Position numbers and translations under genes: made by a program
Shown: positions 1 to 8,922 of the stretch, in pieces
How positions within the stretch are numbered: the first letter of the stretch is position 1
Layout of the letters: every line of letters starts with the position of its first letter
Notes under the pieces: model-generated
Seen by the model: the letters and a program-made list of their open reading frames with translations, nothing else
Told to the model about the DNA's origin: nothing
The model's database searches: none
NCBI GenBank assembly: GCA_009903935.1
Contig: WYEG01000016.1
Coordinates: 1-55,409 of the forward strand
Origin: Caldimicrobium sp.
GTDB lineage: Bacteria > Desulfobacterota > Thermodesulfobacteria > Thermodesulfobacteriales > Thermodesulfobacteriaceae
Direction: 5' to 3'
DNA length: 55,409 nt

Positions 1-1863
1 TTTGTCAGCATTTCCGGTAGGGCAAGACCAGTCCTTGAGAAACTCCCTTACATCGATAAGCTCCTCCCCATGCCCGTCCCCTATAAGTTTGTCTCAAAAG
101 CAAACTACATGGTAAAGGTAATAGAAATGGTCAACACTCCCCAGTTTGATAATCTAAACTTGGTTGAGTATTTCCTATGGAAGTGTCAAGTTTTTAACGC
201 TGAGGATGAAACGCCTGATGTAGTAGTTGACCAAAACATTGTTTCTGAGCTTAAACCAGTGTTTGACCAAATCAGGGAAGCAAGCGACGGGAAGAAGGTT
301 CTTCTCTTTCACTATCTTGCCTCATCGGTTCATAGGTCGCTTCCGCCAAAGCTCCTAAAGGAGATCGAGCCTTTCATTGAGAAGGAGTATGTGCCCGTGC
401 TCTGCAGCCTCCCAAGCGAGGATGTCACCCTTGAGCTTGCTCTTGAAGCCTATGGAATTACCTCGGTAAACCTAAGCTCCCTGATGAAAGATATACGATA
501 CTTGATTGCTGCTGTCTATCTTTCAGACGCCGTGATCACCGCAGATACGGCAACTCTCCACATTGCCGCAGGGCTTAAAAAACCAACGGTTCTCATCTCT
601 GGACCGATCGACGGAGAGCTACGAGCAAGGACCTATCCTACGGTGATCAGCATCCCAGCCAACTACAGAGGGCAAACCTGCGTTGCTCCCTGCATGAAGC
701 ATACCTCAGACGGTCCTTGCCCTGAAGCCAGGGTAAAGCACGAGTTCTACAGCCCCTGCATCCAGAGCATCCCGGCAAGGGTTGTCTACTATGCCTTAAA
801 AGATGCTGAGCTTCTGGTGGAGAAAGATTATCCAAAGCCCGAGAAGTGCCCAGTTTGCGAATATTCTGGGGAATTTCCACTTTTTGAAGTGATAAATCAG
901 TCAAGGATGTTTGAATGCCCTTCTTGCGGTTTGCAGTTTCCGTATCCGATTAATGCTGCTGACTACGACAAAGTTTATGATGAGAAAACGGAATACATTG
1001 GGCTTCTTGATTTAAAGTCTACTGCTTATCAATCTTTTAAAGAGGTCTCCGACGAGAAAACTGAGGTCAAAAAATGGCTTAGGGTTCCGCGGTTTACTGT
1101 TCTACAAACTATCCTTGATAGGCTTCCAAAGGGAAAGCTCTTTGATGTTGGTTGTAGCACAGGGTTTTTCTTGCTTATCGCTAAAAAGTTTGGGTTTGAT
1201 GTCTACGGAATGGAGGCAAGCTCTGAAGCCGTAGAGGTCGCAAAGAGAAACTTTAAGCTCAAAGTAGCCCAAGCCCTAACCTTTGATGAGCTCCCTGAAG
1301 ATTTTAAGGGTCCCTACAAGGTGGTTTCCGCCTTTGAGGTGCTTGAGCATGTGGAAGAGCCTATGAAATTTTTGCAAGGAATTTATGAGCTTTTAGAAGA
1401 TGATGAAGGCTACCTCCTTCTTAACTGTCCTCCCTTTTATAAGTTTGAGAACTTGGCTAAGGGCTATAGAAAATTCAAGTGGTGGTATAACGATTTTCCA
1501 CCCCATCACCTAACCCGCTGGAAGCCTTGGACGCTCTTCTATGCCCTAAAGAGGGCAGGCTTCTCTCAGGTTTTCATCTTCACCGAGCCCCTTATACCTG
1601 GGACGGTGCTTGAGGGAGTGACCCCTCCGGTCGTAACCATAAACCTTGAGGACGGACGGGCGATAAATCTAAACACAACTGGGATCATACTCGAAACCTT
1701 AAAGCCCCTCTACCTCAACTCCCGCTACCTTGGCAACTTCCAGTATGCCTTAGCGGTGAAAGGAAAAAGTAGCATAGATTGGGAAAGAGTGATCCATAGG
1801 GCGATACGGTTTTCTGCGGTTGAGATCATCTGGGGCTTTAGTGATGAACCTAAGAATACTTAA
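1..1863 (+). CDS. Glycosyltransferase family 9-like / zinc-ribbon / SAM methyltransferase fusion (5' partial)
   Basis: The frame is open to the window edge, so the N-terminus is missing; 620 residues are visible. The first half resembles family 9 (heptosyltransferase-type) glycosyltransferases: the motif ADTATLHIAAGLKKP near visible residue 181 matches their donor-binding loop, and a Cys-rich stretch follows. A four-Cys zinc-ribbon-like insert (CPVC near 283, CPSC near 306) leads into a class I SAM methyltransferase domain with glycine motif FDVGCSTG near 381 and a later FEVLEHVEEP, as in Methyltransf_23 proteins. A role in modifying a surface glycan is inferred; substrate unknown. It converges on the next gene with a 4-bp overlap. 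The domain calls are fairly firm; the exact reaction is not. Confidence 0.75.
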   Translation, partial: FVSISGRARPVLEKLPYIDKLLPMPVPYKFVSKANYMVKVIEMVNTPQFDNLNLVEYFLWKCQVFNAEDETPDVVVDQNIVSELKPVFDQIREASDGKKVLLFHYLASSVHRSLPPKLLKEIEPFIEKEYVPVLCSLPSEDVTLELALEAYGITSVNLSSLMKDIRYLIAAVYLSDAVITADTATLHIAAGLKKPTVLISGPIDGELRARTYPTVISIPANYRGQTCVAPCMKHTSDGPCPEARVKHEFYSPCIQSIPARVVYYALKDAELLVEKDYPKPEKCPVCEYSGEFPLFEVINQSRMFECPSCGLQFPYPINAADYDKVYDEKTEYIGLLDLKSTAYQSFKEVSDEKTEVKKWLRVPRFTVLQTILDRLPKGKLFDVGCSTGFFLLIAKKFGFDVYGMEASSEAVEVAKRNFKLKVAQALTFDELPEDFKGPYKVVSAFEVLEHVEEPMKFLQGIYELLEDDEGYLLLNCPPFYKFENLAKGYRKFKWWYNDFPPHHLTRWKPWTLFYALKRAGFSQVFIFTEPLIPGTVLEGVTPPVVTINLEDGRAINLNTTGIILETLKPLYLNSRYLGNFQYALAVKGKSSIDWERVIHRAIRFSAVEIIWGFSDEPKNT

Positions 1864-2555
1864 GCAATTAGGTCAAAGAGTTTGAAATTCCTAACGCTAA
1901 AGTAGGTAGCGTAGAGAATGGGAAGATAACCTGTAACATTAAAGTGATAGAGCTTCTCTGGGGAAAGCTTGGGTATGGCTTCAACGGCGTTGGCAATGAG
2001 GACATTTTTTAGCACAACCGAGCCATGCTTCGTGTCTATCTTTAGCCCTTCTATAAGCTTGAGAAGCCCGTTCTCGTAGGCGGTTTTAGCAAACTCTAAA
2101 GCTTGGTTGATGTCTAAAGCATAGTTAGTGAGCTCCTCCTTCCTTTGGGTAAAGAAGGGGGTAAAGCTTCCGTCCTCAGCAAACACAGGCTCACCATCTG
2201 AAGCTTCAGCCCTTTCATCGTAAACCACAAGATAGTCATCCCCTTTTTTAGCTACGCCAAAGGGATAGAGCTCAGCACACTTCGGGATGACATCAACGAT
2301 AAACTGCCCTTTATCGTTTACAAAGAGGTTCTTCTCTTCTATCCCAAGGACGGCAAAGGGGTAGATAAAACTTTCTGAAACACCAAACAGGACAGGATAA
2401 TACATGGAAGCTGCAATGATCTCAGAGTATCCAAGGGGTAAGGCTACAACCTTCCGTAGAAAGGAAAAGTCAGAGGGTAGAGCAAGCCTCAAATTTTTGT
2501 GCTTTTCCTCTTCAAGGATGGTCGGCTTTTTCATCCCAGCGGAGAAGACAAACAT
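1860..2555 (-). CDS. SapC-family protein
   Basis: This 231-residue protein carries the pattern of the SapC family (first described as S-layer associated): an early VALPLGYSEIIAASMYYPVLF-like segment (alanine-rich helix then YP-V-F), an AVLGIEEKNLFVND step near residue 68-80, and a later aromatic/proline region ending PFFTQRKEEL. No signal peptide or membrane span is visible, so cytoplasmic location is likely. The ATG is preceded by AAGGGGG five bases upstream, which supports the start used. Biochemical function of the family is not established. Proximity to a glycosyltransferase hints at envelope work, but the two genes are convergent, so there is no shared transcript. Confidence 0.65.
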   Translation of the reverse strand: MFVFSAGMKKPTILEEEKHKNLRLALPSDFSFLRKVVALPLGYSEIIAASMYYPVLFGVSESFIYPFAVLGIEEKNLFVNDKGQFIVDVIPKCAELYPFGVAKKGDDYLVVYDERAEASDGEPVFAEDGSFTPFFTQRKEELTNYALDINQALEFAKTAYENGLLKLIEGLKIDTKHGSVVLKNVLIANAVEAIPKLSPEKLYHFNVTGYLPILYATYFSVRNFKLFDLIA

Positions 2556-2641
2556 AGTACCCCCTTATAATCCCTATTTTTTCGCTCAAAAATCAATACT
2601 AATCAACTTTTGAGAAATTGAAAGGGAAATTTCTAAACTTT

Positions 2642-3538
2642 CTATGAGTCTTCAGGCAAACCTTCTTTTAAACCCTCAGATTGAGAGCCAGGAAAGAGAA
2701 TATCTTCTGCTTTGTTCCAGAGCGTTAGAAAATCAACTGCCGAAAACTCCTCTACCTTGGTAATCAGACCCTCCAAATAGACCAAATCCTTTGAGCCTTG
2801 AGGATAGACGAAGAGATAATGGTTTGGTTTAAGCTCAGGGGTCAAGAAAAAAAGAGCCTCTTTGATAAAGGTTTCTCGCTTCATATAATCCTTTAGAAAC
2901 ATCTGTTCTTCCTTGAAATCCCGACTAAGGAAGGGCCAAGGGGAAAAATGCTCTCTCTTTATCGTTCCAAGCACTACATAAGATTTAACTCTTTCAAAAA
3001 CATCTTTTTTCCCCTTTTTTCTTAAAGCCAGGTTATCCTTCCAGAGCCAAACCTCTTTGTAAAAGATATCCCTTCGACGAAGGGGCGTAAACTGACCATA
3101 GTTTAGCTGAGAGACAACATCGATGAGGCTAACCTTTAGGGCAAAACCTCGTCTAAAAGGTTCTTGGTCAAGGTTTGAGCCAAGGCAAAGATACTGCCAA
3201 AACCTTTCCTTCAAAAGCTCAAGAAGATAAGTAAGCTTTCTGTTTTGGCTCTCAAGCTCCTCTATCTCCTTCCACAAGGTCTTTCTTGATAGACGCTCGA
3301 CATAAGCCTTTTTATAAGCTCGAAATGCCTCAGGGTCCTTTTCGTAGTTTAGGCTCTCAAAGGCAAGGTTTAGCTCAAGCGCCTTCCTTGGGTCGCCACC
3401 TTTGTCAGGATGATATACAAGCTGAAGCACGCGATAAATCGATTTGATGAGCTTAAACAACACCTCATCAGGAAGCTCAGCAACAAGCTTGGGAGTAAGC
3501 CCGAATATCTCAAAAGGGTTCTTTTTTCTGCGTTTCAT
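2642..3538 (-). CDS. J-domain (DnaJ-like) protein with unrecognised C-terminal part
   Basis: The first ~70 residues form a J domain: NPFEIFGLTP at the start, then QLVYHPDKGGDP with the HPD tripeptide at about residues 42-44, the contact that stimulates Hsp70 ATPase. There is no G/F region and no zinc-finger repeat, so this is not a canonical DnaJ but a class III J-protein. The remaining ~220 residues are rich in charged and aromatic residues and are not recognised. A coiled-coil-like helix (about 90-115) follows the J domain. It starts two bases after the stop of the upstream nucleosidase-like gene, so both are probably one transcript. Client specificity cannot be told from sequence. Confidence 0.7.
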   Translation of the reverse strand: MKRRKKNPFEIFGLTPKLVAELPDEVLFKLIKSIYRVLQLVYHPDKGGDPRKALELNLAFESLNYEKDPEAFRAYKKAYVERLSRKTLWKEIEELESQNRKLTYLLELLKERFWQYLCLGSNLDQEPFRRGFALKVSLIDVVSQLNYGQFTPLRRRDIFYKEVWLWKDNLALRKKGKKDVFERVKSYVVLGTIKREHFSPWPFLSRDFKEEQMFLKDYMKRETFIKEALFFLTPELKPNHYLFVYPQGSKDLVYLEGLITKVEEFSAVDFLTLWNKAEDILFPGSQSEGLKEGLPEDS

Positions 3539-3539
3539 C

Positions 3540-4217
3540 TCAAGCGTCTTTCTCGATAAACGACCTAAAAAGGGGTAGAAGCCTTTGTCTTAGGCTTTGC
3601 AAATTTTCTGGCAGGCTTTGGCTTAACTCTCCTACTTTATCGGTTATAAAAGTTAGCCCGGCAACCTCTATACCATAATATTCGCCGAGGGCAAAGAGGG
3701 CTGAAGCCTCCATGTCTAACACATCCGCTTTCACTCTCTTAGGGAGCCCTTTTCCTCTTTCGTAAGGGAAAGGAAAATCAACAGAAAGAATAGCCCCTTT
3801 TTTATAAGAAAGATTAAGCCTTGCTAACTCGGTTTCAAGCTTGACTAAAAGATCACTTGAAGGATAAAAGGTCCTTCTTTTAGGATAGAGCTCTTTGGTT
3901 AAGCCAAGCTTGGTGTAAGCTTTCGTTGGCACGAAAAGTTCGCCCTTGTTAGAAGCTTTGTTTAGGGCACCGCCCCAGCCGAGAAACATCGCTTCCCTAA
4001 CTTTAGCCCTTGCTAAGAGTTCAAACAAAAATCCTGCCATCTGAGCGGAAAAAAGAGGGCCACACACCAAGGCATTGCCTCTTCGGAAAATCTTAACGCC
4101 TAAATAGGTGGTGATAAGCTCTAATGGAAAGCAAGCTTTTAGAAAATTAAGCTCAGGCTGGGGGGCAATTATTAGGGCTTTTTTTGTTTCGAGATTTGGT
4201 AATTTGGGTAGATACAT
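3540..4217 (-). CDS. Nucleoside phosphorylase-fold protein (MTA/SAH nucleosidase or futalosine-hydrolase-like)
   Basis: The 225-residue product matches the purine nucleoside phosphorylase/nucleosidase superfamily. It has GWGGALN in the phosphate/ribose loop region and, near the C-terminus, DMEASALFALGEYYGIEVAG followed by ITDKVG, the usual Met-Glu ribose-binding pair and catalytic Asp. Which nucleoside is used is not clear. I chose the ATG at 4217 rather than a GTG at 4277, because a promoter-like TTGAGC-17 bp-TACAAT lies between them and would start the RNA at or next to this ATG. That makes the message leaderless; no Shine-Dalgarno is visible. It is the first gene of a pair with the J-domain gene. 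Confidence 0.65.
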   Translation of the reverse strand: MYLPKLPNLETKKALIIAPQPELNFLKACFPLELITTYLGVKIFRRGNALVCGPLFSAQMAGFLFELLARAKVREAMFLGWGGALNKASNKGELFVPTKAYTKLGLTKELYPKRRTFYPSSDLLVKLETELARLNLSYKKGAILSVDFPFPYERGKGLPKRVKADVLDMEASALFALGEYYGIEVAGLTFITDKVGELSQSLPENLQSLRQRLLPLFRSFIEKDA

Positions 4218-4223
4218 GTTTTT

Positions 4224-4252
4224 ATTGTAAGAATTTTTAATTGATTGCTCAA
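4224..4252 (-). promoter_or_regulatory. Promoter candidate for nucleosidase-like gene (leaderless)
   Basis: Read on the minus strand, TTGAGC and TACAAT are separated by 17 bases. Only six bases separate the -10 from the ATG at 4217, which puts the predicted start site at the first base of the coding sequence. Confidence 0.45.
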
Positions 4253-4296
4253 TAGGTTCAGCGAAGATAAAGAACACCGGAAGGGTGTGTGGAAGG

Positions 4297-4325
4297 TTGT
4301 AAAAGCAGAAAATCTCGGGTATAGT
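4297..4325 (+). promoter_or_regulatory. Promoter candidate for ndk-thiL
   Basis: TTGTAA and TATAGT with a 17-base spacer, giving a predicted start near 4332 and a leader of about 29 bases that holds the AAGGGAGGG ribosome-binding site of ndk. Confidence 0.5.
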
Positions 4326-4360
4326 TTGGCAACATCAAAAAATTGGCAAGGGAGGGCACG

Positions 4361-4783
4361 ATGGAACGAACCCTGGTGTTGATAAAACCTGACGGTGTTA
4401 GCCGGAACCTTATAGGAAAGGTTATTGCTCACTTTGAAGAAAACGGACTTCGGGTGGTAGCTCTAAAGAAAGTGCGGCTCACCAAAGAGCAAGCTAAAGC
4501 CTTTTACATTGTTCATAAGGAGAGACCCTTTTATGAAGACCTTACAAACTACATGAGTTCAGGTCCTATCGTAGCCATGGTGTTAGAAGGCGAAAACGCC
4601 ATAGCCAAAGTAAGGGAGCTTATGGGTGCAACCGACCCAGCTCAAGCAAAAGAAGGCACCATAAGAAAACTTTACGGGCTTGATAAGGAAAAAAACACCG
4701 TGCACGGTTCGGATAGCCCAGAATCGGCAAGCAGGGAAATCCCCTTCTTTTTCAGCGAATTTGAGCTTATGAACGCAGAATAA
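4361..4783 (+). CDS. ndk: Nucleoside-diphosphate kinase
   Basis: NDK moves the gamma phosphate from ATP to other nucleoside diphosphates through a phospho-histidine. The 140-residue protein is the normal length and nearly textbook: ERTLVLIKPDGV at the start, NYMSSGPIVAMVLEG in the middle, and NTVHGSDSPESASREI holding the catalytic His. The ATG at 4361 is preferred over an upstream TTG at 4343 because AAGGGAGGG sits five bases before it and conserved homology begins there. thiL begins 26 bases downstream, so the two are likely cotranscribed from the promoter near 4297-4325. Confidence 0.97.
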   Translation: MERTLVLIKPDGVSRNLIGKVIAHFEENGLRVVALKKVRLTKEQAKAFYIVHKERPFYEDLTNYMSSGPIVAMVLEGENAIAKVRELMGATDPAQAKEGTIRKLYGLDKEKNTVHGSDSPESASREIPFFFSEFELMNAE

Positions 4784-4809
4784 TCTTCCTTCTGCTTCTT
4801 TTAGAGGCC

Positions 4810-5754
4810 GTGACCGAACAGGAGTGGATCGAATACTTAAGAAGATTTCTTCCGCAAAATAAAGAAATTTTAGCCTCCGCAGAGGAAGACTGCGCGGTCA
4901 TCAAACTTCAAGAAAAAAATTACCTGCTTTTCACGACGGATGCCCTCGTTGAGGGCATCCATTTCAAACTTGATTACTATACCTTTTTTGACCTTGGCTA
5001 TAAGCTATCAGCGGTTAACCTTTCAGACATTGCCGCCATGGGGGGAACCCCTCTCTACGCCGTCCTTACCCTTGGGTCAAACATTGCCTTAGATAAAGCC
5101 TGGCTTGACCCCCTGCTTGAGGGAATAAATGCCTGTTTAGGAAATTATTCAGCAAAGCTTGTGGGCGGAGATACGGTAAAGAGCCCGTTTTTTTTCTTAA
5201 ACCTTGCCTTGGTTGGAGTAGCTGAAAGACCGGTTCTTAGGTCAACGGCAAAACCGGGTGATGAGGTGTTTGTCTCAAGACCACTCGGGGCAAGCTCCGC
5301 CTTCTTAAGACTGATTAAAGAAAAGCCTTTGGAAGAAATCCCAGAGCAAGCTCGTTTAGCCCATCTTCGTCCAGAGCCTGAGGTTGAGCTTGGACGCGAG
5401 CTTAGCCAAGTTGCAGAAAGTATGATTGACATTTCAGACGGGCTTCTCCTTGACCTCTATCGTCTTTGCAGACCTTCGAATGTTGGAGCTATCGTAGAGG
5501 TTGAAAAAATTCCTGTTGCTTCTTGCGCAACCTTAGATGATGCCTTGGCTGGCGGAGAAGATTTTGCCCTACTCTTTACGGTTTCAAAGGAAAAGCTAAG
5601 GGCAATACCTAAGATAGAAGAAAGTCTAAACAGGAAGCTTTACAAAATTGGGGAAATTATTCCAGAAAGAAAGTTATTTCTAAAAGAAAACGGGGGGCTA
5701 AGGGAAATTGCCCCCCGGGGATACGACCATTTTACTTCTCAACTTCAACCTTAA
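4810..5754 (+). CDS. thiL: Thiamine-monophosphate kinase
   Basis: ThiL phosphorylates thiamine monophosphate to the cofactor thiamine diphosphate. The 314-residue protein shows the family hallmarks in order: EEDCAVIKL at residue ~25, TTDALVEGIHF, NLSDIAAMGGTPLYAVLTLG, KLVGGDTVKS, and DISDGLLLDLYRLC, followed by GGEDFALLF near the C-terminus. It starts at GTG with only a weak upstream purine run (AGAGG, very close to the start). Its last 23 bases overlap the 3' end of hsp20 on the opposite strand. A second thiamine gene, thi4, lies at 25561, unlinked to this one; other thiamine genes are not in the window. Confidence 0.95.
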   Translation: MTEQEWIEYLRRFLPQNKEILASAEEDCAVIKLQEKNYLLFTTDALVEGIHFKLDYYTFFDLGYKLSAVNLSDIAAMGGTPLYAVLTLGSNIALDKAWLDPLLEGINACLGNYSAKLVGGDTVKSPFFFLNLALVGVAERPVLRSTAKPGDEVFVSRPLGASSAFLRLIKEKPLEEIPEQARLAHLRPEPEVELGRELSQVAESMIDISDGLLLDLYRLCRPSNVGAIVEVEKIPVASCATLDDALAGGEDFALLFTVSKEKLRAIPKIEESLNRKLYKIGEIIPERKLFLKENGGLREIAPRGYDHFTSQLQP

Positions 5755-6172
5755 TAGTTTTCTTTGGCTCTACCTTCTTAGGAAGGACAACTTTTAACAC
5801 ACCATCTTTGTAAGTAGCCTTTACCTTTTCTACATCTACTTCAGTTGGAAGTTGAATAGCCCTCATAAAGCTACCATAATACCTTTCTACACGATAAAAG
5901 TTTTCCTTCTTTTCCTCTTCTTCTCTCTTCTTTTCACCTCTAATAGTCAAAATGTTGTCTGAGATGTTGATTTCAATCTCCTCTGGTTTGACACCAGGTA
6001 GGTCAGCTTTTACAATAATGCTATCTTCTGTTTCAGATACATCAACAGCTGGTGTCCATTCAAACCATTCAAATTTTTCTGGCAATACAGGTCTGCTAAA
6101 GAATTCATTAAATAGCCTGTCGATCTCCTTTCTTAATTCTTGAAATGGACGCCATACTACTAAGTCAGCCAT
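5732..6172 (-). CDS. hsp20: Small heat-shock protein, Hsp20/alpha-crystallin family
   Basis: A 146-residue holdase chaperone. The N-terminal arm begins MADLVVWRPFQELRKEIDRL. The alpha-crystallin domain follows (ADLPGVKPEEIEINI, then LTIRGEKK, then FYRVERYYGSF), and GVLKVVLPKK near the end is the conserved A-x-x-x-n-GVL motif. The frame is open further upstream, but the start at 6172 is fixed by a near-perfect AAGGAGGTGAT Shine-Dalgarno. Divergent from clpB across 158 bp, so both heat-shock genes probably share control. The gene's 3' end overlaps thiL by 23 bp on the opposite strand. Confidence 0.95.
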   Translation of the reverse strand: MADLVVWRPFQELRKEIDRLFNEFFSRPVLPEKFEWFEWTPAVDVSETEDSIIVKADLPGVKPEEIEINISDNILTIRGEKKREEEEKKENFYRVERYYGSFMRAIQLPTEVDVEKVKATYKDGVLKVVLPKKVEPKKTIKVEVEK

Positions 6173-6236
6173 ACCTATCACCTCCTTTTTGATTTTATTT
6201 TTCTTTTCTGACTTAAAAATAAACATCCTGTTTTTT

Positions 6237-6278
6237 AAATTCAAGACCCCTATTTTATCTATGTCATACCTTGAATTC
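6237..6278. promoter_or_regulatory. Inverted CTTGAATT pair between hsp20 and clpB
   Basis: AAATTCAAG at 6237-6245 and CTTGAATTC at 6270-6278 form an inverted pair, each reading outward as CTTGAA toward one of the two heat-shock genes. CTTGAA is the -35 core of RpoH-type promoters in Proteobacteria. I do not see a convincing CCCCAT-like -10 at the expected distance on either side, so this could equally be an operator. Confidence 0.35.
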
Positions 6279-6330
6279 TTAAACCTTGTTTTTATTTTTA
6301 AAAAGAAAAACACTTTTAGGAGGTTAGCAA

Positions 6331-8922
6331 ATGAAGCTTGAAAAGTTTACTTTTAAAGCTCAAGAAGCGCTTCAGTCAGCGCAAAAGCTTGCGGAGTCTT
6401 ACAATCATACAGAGCTCCATCCTGAGCATCTACTTAAGGCGATGATAGAGCAAGAAGGAGGAATTATCCCCACCATTCTTGATAGGCTCGGCATAAATTC
6501 AAAGATAATCTCAACTGAGCTTGAGGAAATTTTAGAAAGGCTTCCGAGGGTTTCAGGAGGGGCTTATCAGCTCTACTTATCTATGCCTTTAAAACAGGTT
6601 TTGGACAGGGCTGAAGCCTTAGCCAAAGAAATGCGCGATGCCTACATCTCAACTGAGCATCTTCTATTAGCCATAATAGATAGCCCTACAAAAGCTGGCG
6701 AAGCCCTACGCCGTAGAGGGGCAACCTTTACCTCAGCCATGGAAGTTATCAAGCAGATCCGTAAAGGAAGACGTATCACTGACCAGAACCCAGAGGAGCA
6801 GTATCAAGCCCTTGAACGTTTCGGACGAGACCTAACAGCCCTTGCCAGGGCTGGGAAGCTTGACCCAGTTATCGGAAGGGATGAAGAGATCCGCCGAGTA
6901 ATGCACATCCTTTCCCGTAGAACTAAAAACAATCCCGTGCTTGTGGGTGAGCCTGGCGTGGGTAAGACCGCTATCGTCGAGGGGCTTGCCCAGAGGATCG
7001 TAGCCGGAGATGTCCCCGAGATCTTAAAGAATAAGAGAATCATTCAGCTTGACCTTGGGAGCCTCCTTGCAGGAACAAAGTATCGTGGCGAGTTTGAAGA
7101 GAGGCTAAAGGGGATACTTGCTGAAGTGCAGGCTAGCGAGGGGGAGATCATCCTCTTCATCGATGAAATCCACACCATCGTTGGAGCTGGGGCCGCTGAA
7201 GGGGCAATGGATGCAGCAAACATGCTAAAACCAGCCCTTGCAAGGGGTGAGCTACACTGCATCGGCGCAACAACCATTGAAGAATACAGAAAATATATAG
7301 AAAAGGACCCAGCGTTAGAGAGGCGCTTCCAGCCTGTTTATGTTGAAGAGCCAACGATCGAGCAAGCTATAGCTATCCTCAGAGGTCTTAAGGAAAAGTA
7401 TGAGGTGCACCACGGCGTTAAGATTACGGACAATGCTATCATTGCCGCGGTCACCCTTTCCCATCGCTACATCACCGATAGATACCTTCCTGACAAAGCC
7501 ATAGACCTTATAGATGAGGCAGCAGCAAAGCTCCGCATTGAAATCGATTCTATGCCAACGGAGATCGATGAGATAGAAAGAAAGATCAAACAGCTTGAGA
7601 TCGAAAAGGTTGCCTTAGAAAAAGAAACCGACCCCAAGGCTAAGGAGAGGCTGCAGAAACTTCTTGAACAGCTTGACGAACTTAGAAAGCAAGCAGAAGA
7701 GATGAAGGCTCAGTGGCAAAGGGAAAAGGAGATCATTCAGGAGATCAGAAAGATCAAAGAGAGGATCGACCAGCTCAAGATCGAAGCCCAGCAAGCAGAA
7801 AGACAAGGAGACCTAAACCGAGTAGCAGAGATTATCTACGGGCTCATACCTCAGCTTGAGAAGGAATTAGCTCAAAAGAACGAAAAGCTTGCCGAGGTTC
7901 AAAAGGGTAAACGGTTCCTTAAAGAAGAAGTTGACGCAGAGGATATTGCCGAAATAATAGCTAAATGGACGGGCATTCCAGTGAAAAGGCTTCTAGAATC
8001 AGAAAGGGAAAAGCTCCTTAAGATCGAGGAAAGATTGCGGGAGAGGGTTGTTGGGCAGGACCATGCCATTTCCGCAATTGCAAACGCCATCCGCCGGGCA
8101 AGAGCAGGGCTTAAGGACCCAAACCGTCCGATAGGCTCTTTTCTTTTCATCGGTCCAACCGGTGTAGGTAAAACCGAGCTTGCTAAAGCCCTTGCGGAGT
8201 TTATGTTTGACACCGAAAAAGCCTTGATTAGAATAGACATGAGCGAATACATGGAAAAGCACTCAGTGGCAAGGCTTATTGGAGCTCCTCCGGGGTATGT
8301 GGGCTATGAAGAGGGTGGACAATTGACCGAAGCCGTGAGAAGAAAGCCCTACTCAGTTATCCTTCTTGACGAGATAGAAAAGGCTCATCCTGAAGTCTTT
8401 AACATACTGCTTCAAGTGCTTGATGACGGAAGGCTTACGGATGGTAAAGGGCGCACTGTCAACTTTAGCAACACCATCATCATCATGACCTCAAACCTTG
8501 GTAGCCACTACTTCCAAGAGGGATTCTACGCTAAGGAAGAGATTGAAAGAAAGATTATGGACCTCCTTAAGACTTCCTTAAGACCTGAATTCTTAAACAG
8601 GATCGATGAGGTCATCATCTTCAACAACCTTACGATGGACCATATCTTACAGATCGTTGACATTCAGATAAAGTATCTCAACTCTCGGCTTGCTGAAAAG
8701 GGTTTATTCTTAGAGATCACTGAAAGGGCGAAGCTAAAGATTGCTGAAATAGGATACGACCCCATCTTTGGAGCAAGACCCTTGAAGAGAGCAATCCAGA
8801 GATACATCGAAAACCCCTTAGCTATAAAAGTGCTTGAGGGAGCCTTTACCGAAGGTGATGTGGTAGTGGTTGATGTCAACGAGACCGGAGAATTTGAATT
8901 TCATAAAAAAGTGAAGCATTAA
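6331..8922 (+). CDS. clpB: ATP-dependent chaperone ClpB
   Basis: ClpB is the hexameric Hsp100 disaggregase that pulls polypeptides out of aggregates with DnaK and small heat-shock proteins. The 863 residues give the full architecture. There is a Clp N-domain (about 1-145), then NBD1 with Walker A GEPGVGKT at about 206-213. A long coiled-coil middle domain (about 400-530, Glu/Lys-rich) separates this from NBD2 with GPTGVGKTE near 608. The middle domain separates ClpB from ClpA/ClpC, and no IGF/L ClpP-docking loop was noticed. AGGAGG precedes the ATG. The gene heads an apparent plus-strand run to 14958, with fmt following the stop codon directly. Confidence 0.97.
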   Translation: MKLEKFTFKAQEALQSAQKLAESYNHTELHPEHLLKAMIEQEGGIIPTILDRLGINSKIISTELEEILERLPRVSGGAYQLYLSMPLKQVLDRAEALAKEMRDAYISTEHLLLAIIDSPTKAGEALRRRGATFTSAMEVIKQIRKGRRITDQNPEEQYQALERFGRDLTALARAGKLDPVIGRDEEIRRVMHILSRRTKNNPVLVGEPGVGKTAIVEGLAQRIVAGDVPEILKNKRIIQLDLGSLLAGTKYRGEFEERLKGILAEVQASEGEIILFIDEIHTIVGAGAAEGAMDAANMLKPALARGELHCIGATTIEEYRKYIEKDPALERRFQPVYVEEPTIEQAIAILRGLKEKYEVHHGVKITDNAIIAAVTLSHRYITDRYLPDKAIDLIDEAAAKLRIEIDSMPTEIDEIERKIKQLEIEKVALEKETDPKAKERLQKLLEQLDELRKQAEEMKAQWQREKEIIQEIRKIKERIDQLKIEAQQAERQGDLNRVAEIIYGLIPQLEKELAQKNEKLAEVQKGKRFLKEEVDAEDIAEIIAKWTGIPVKRLLESEREKLLKIEERLRERVVGQDHAISAIANAIRRARAGLKDPNRPIGSFLFIGPTGVGKTELAKALAEFMFDTEKALIRIDMSEYMEKHSVARLIGAPPGYVGYEEGGQLTEAVRRKPYSVILLDEIEKAHPEVFNILLQVLDDGRLTDGKGRTVNFSNTIIIMTSNLGSHYFQEGFYAKEEIERKIMDLLKTSLRPEFLNRIDEVIIFNNLTMDHILQIVDIQIKYLNSRLAEKGLFLEITERAKLKIAEIGYDPIFGARPLKRAIQRYIENPLAIKVLEGAFTEGDVVVVDVNETGEFEFHKKVKH

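Noticed and set aside
4262-4290. CACC...GGTG hairpin as a terminator or small RNA
   Set aside because: Short stem without a T-run, located between two divergent promoters.
4172-4432. Minus-strand frame across the ndk promoter
   Set aside because: It overlaps ndk and both promoter candidates and resembles no protein family.
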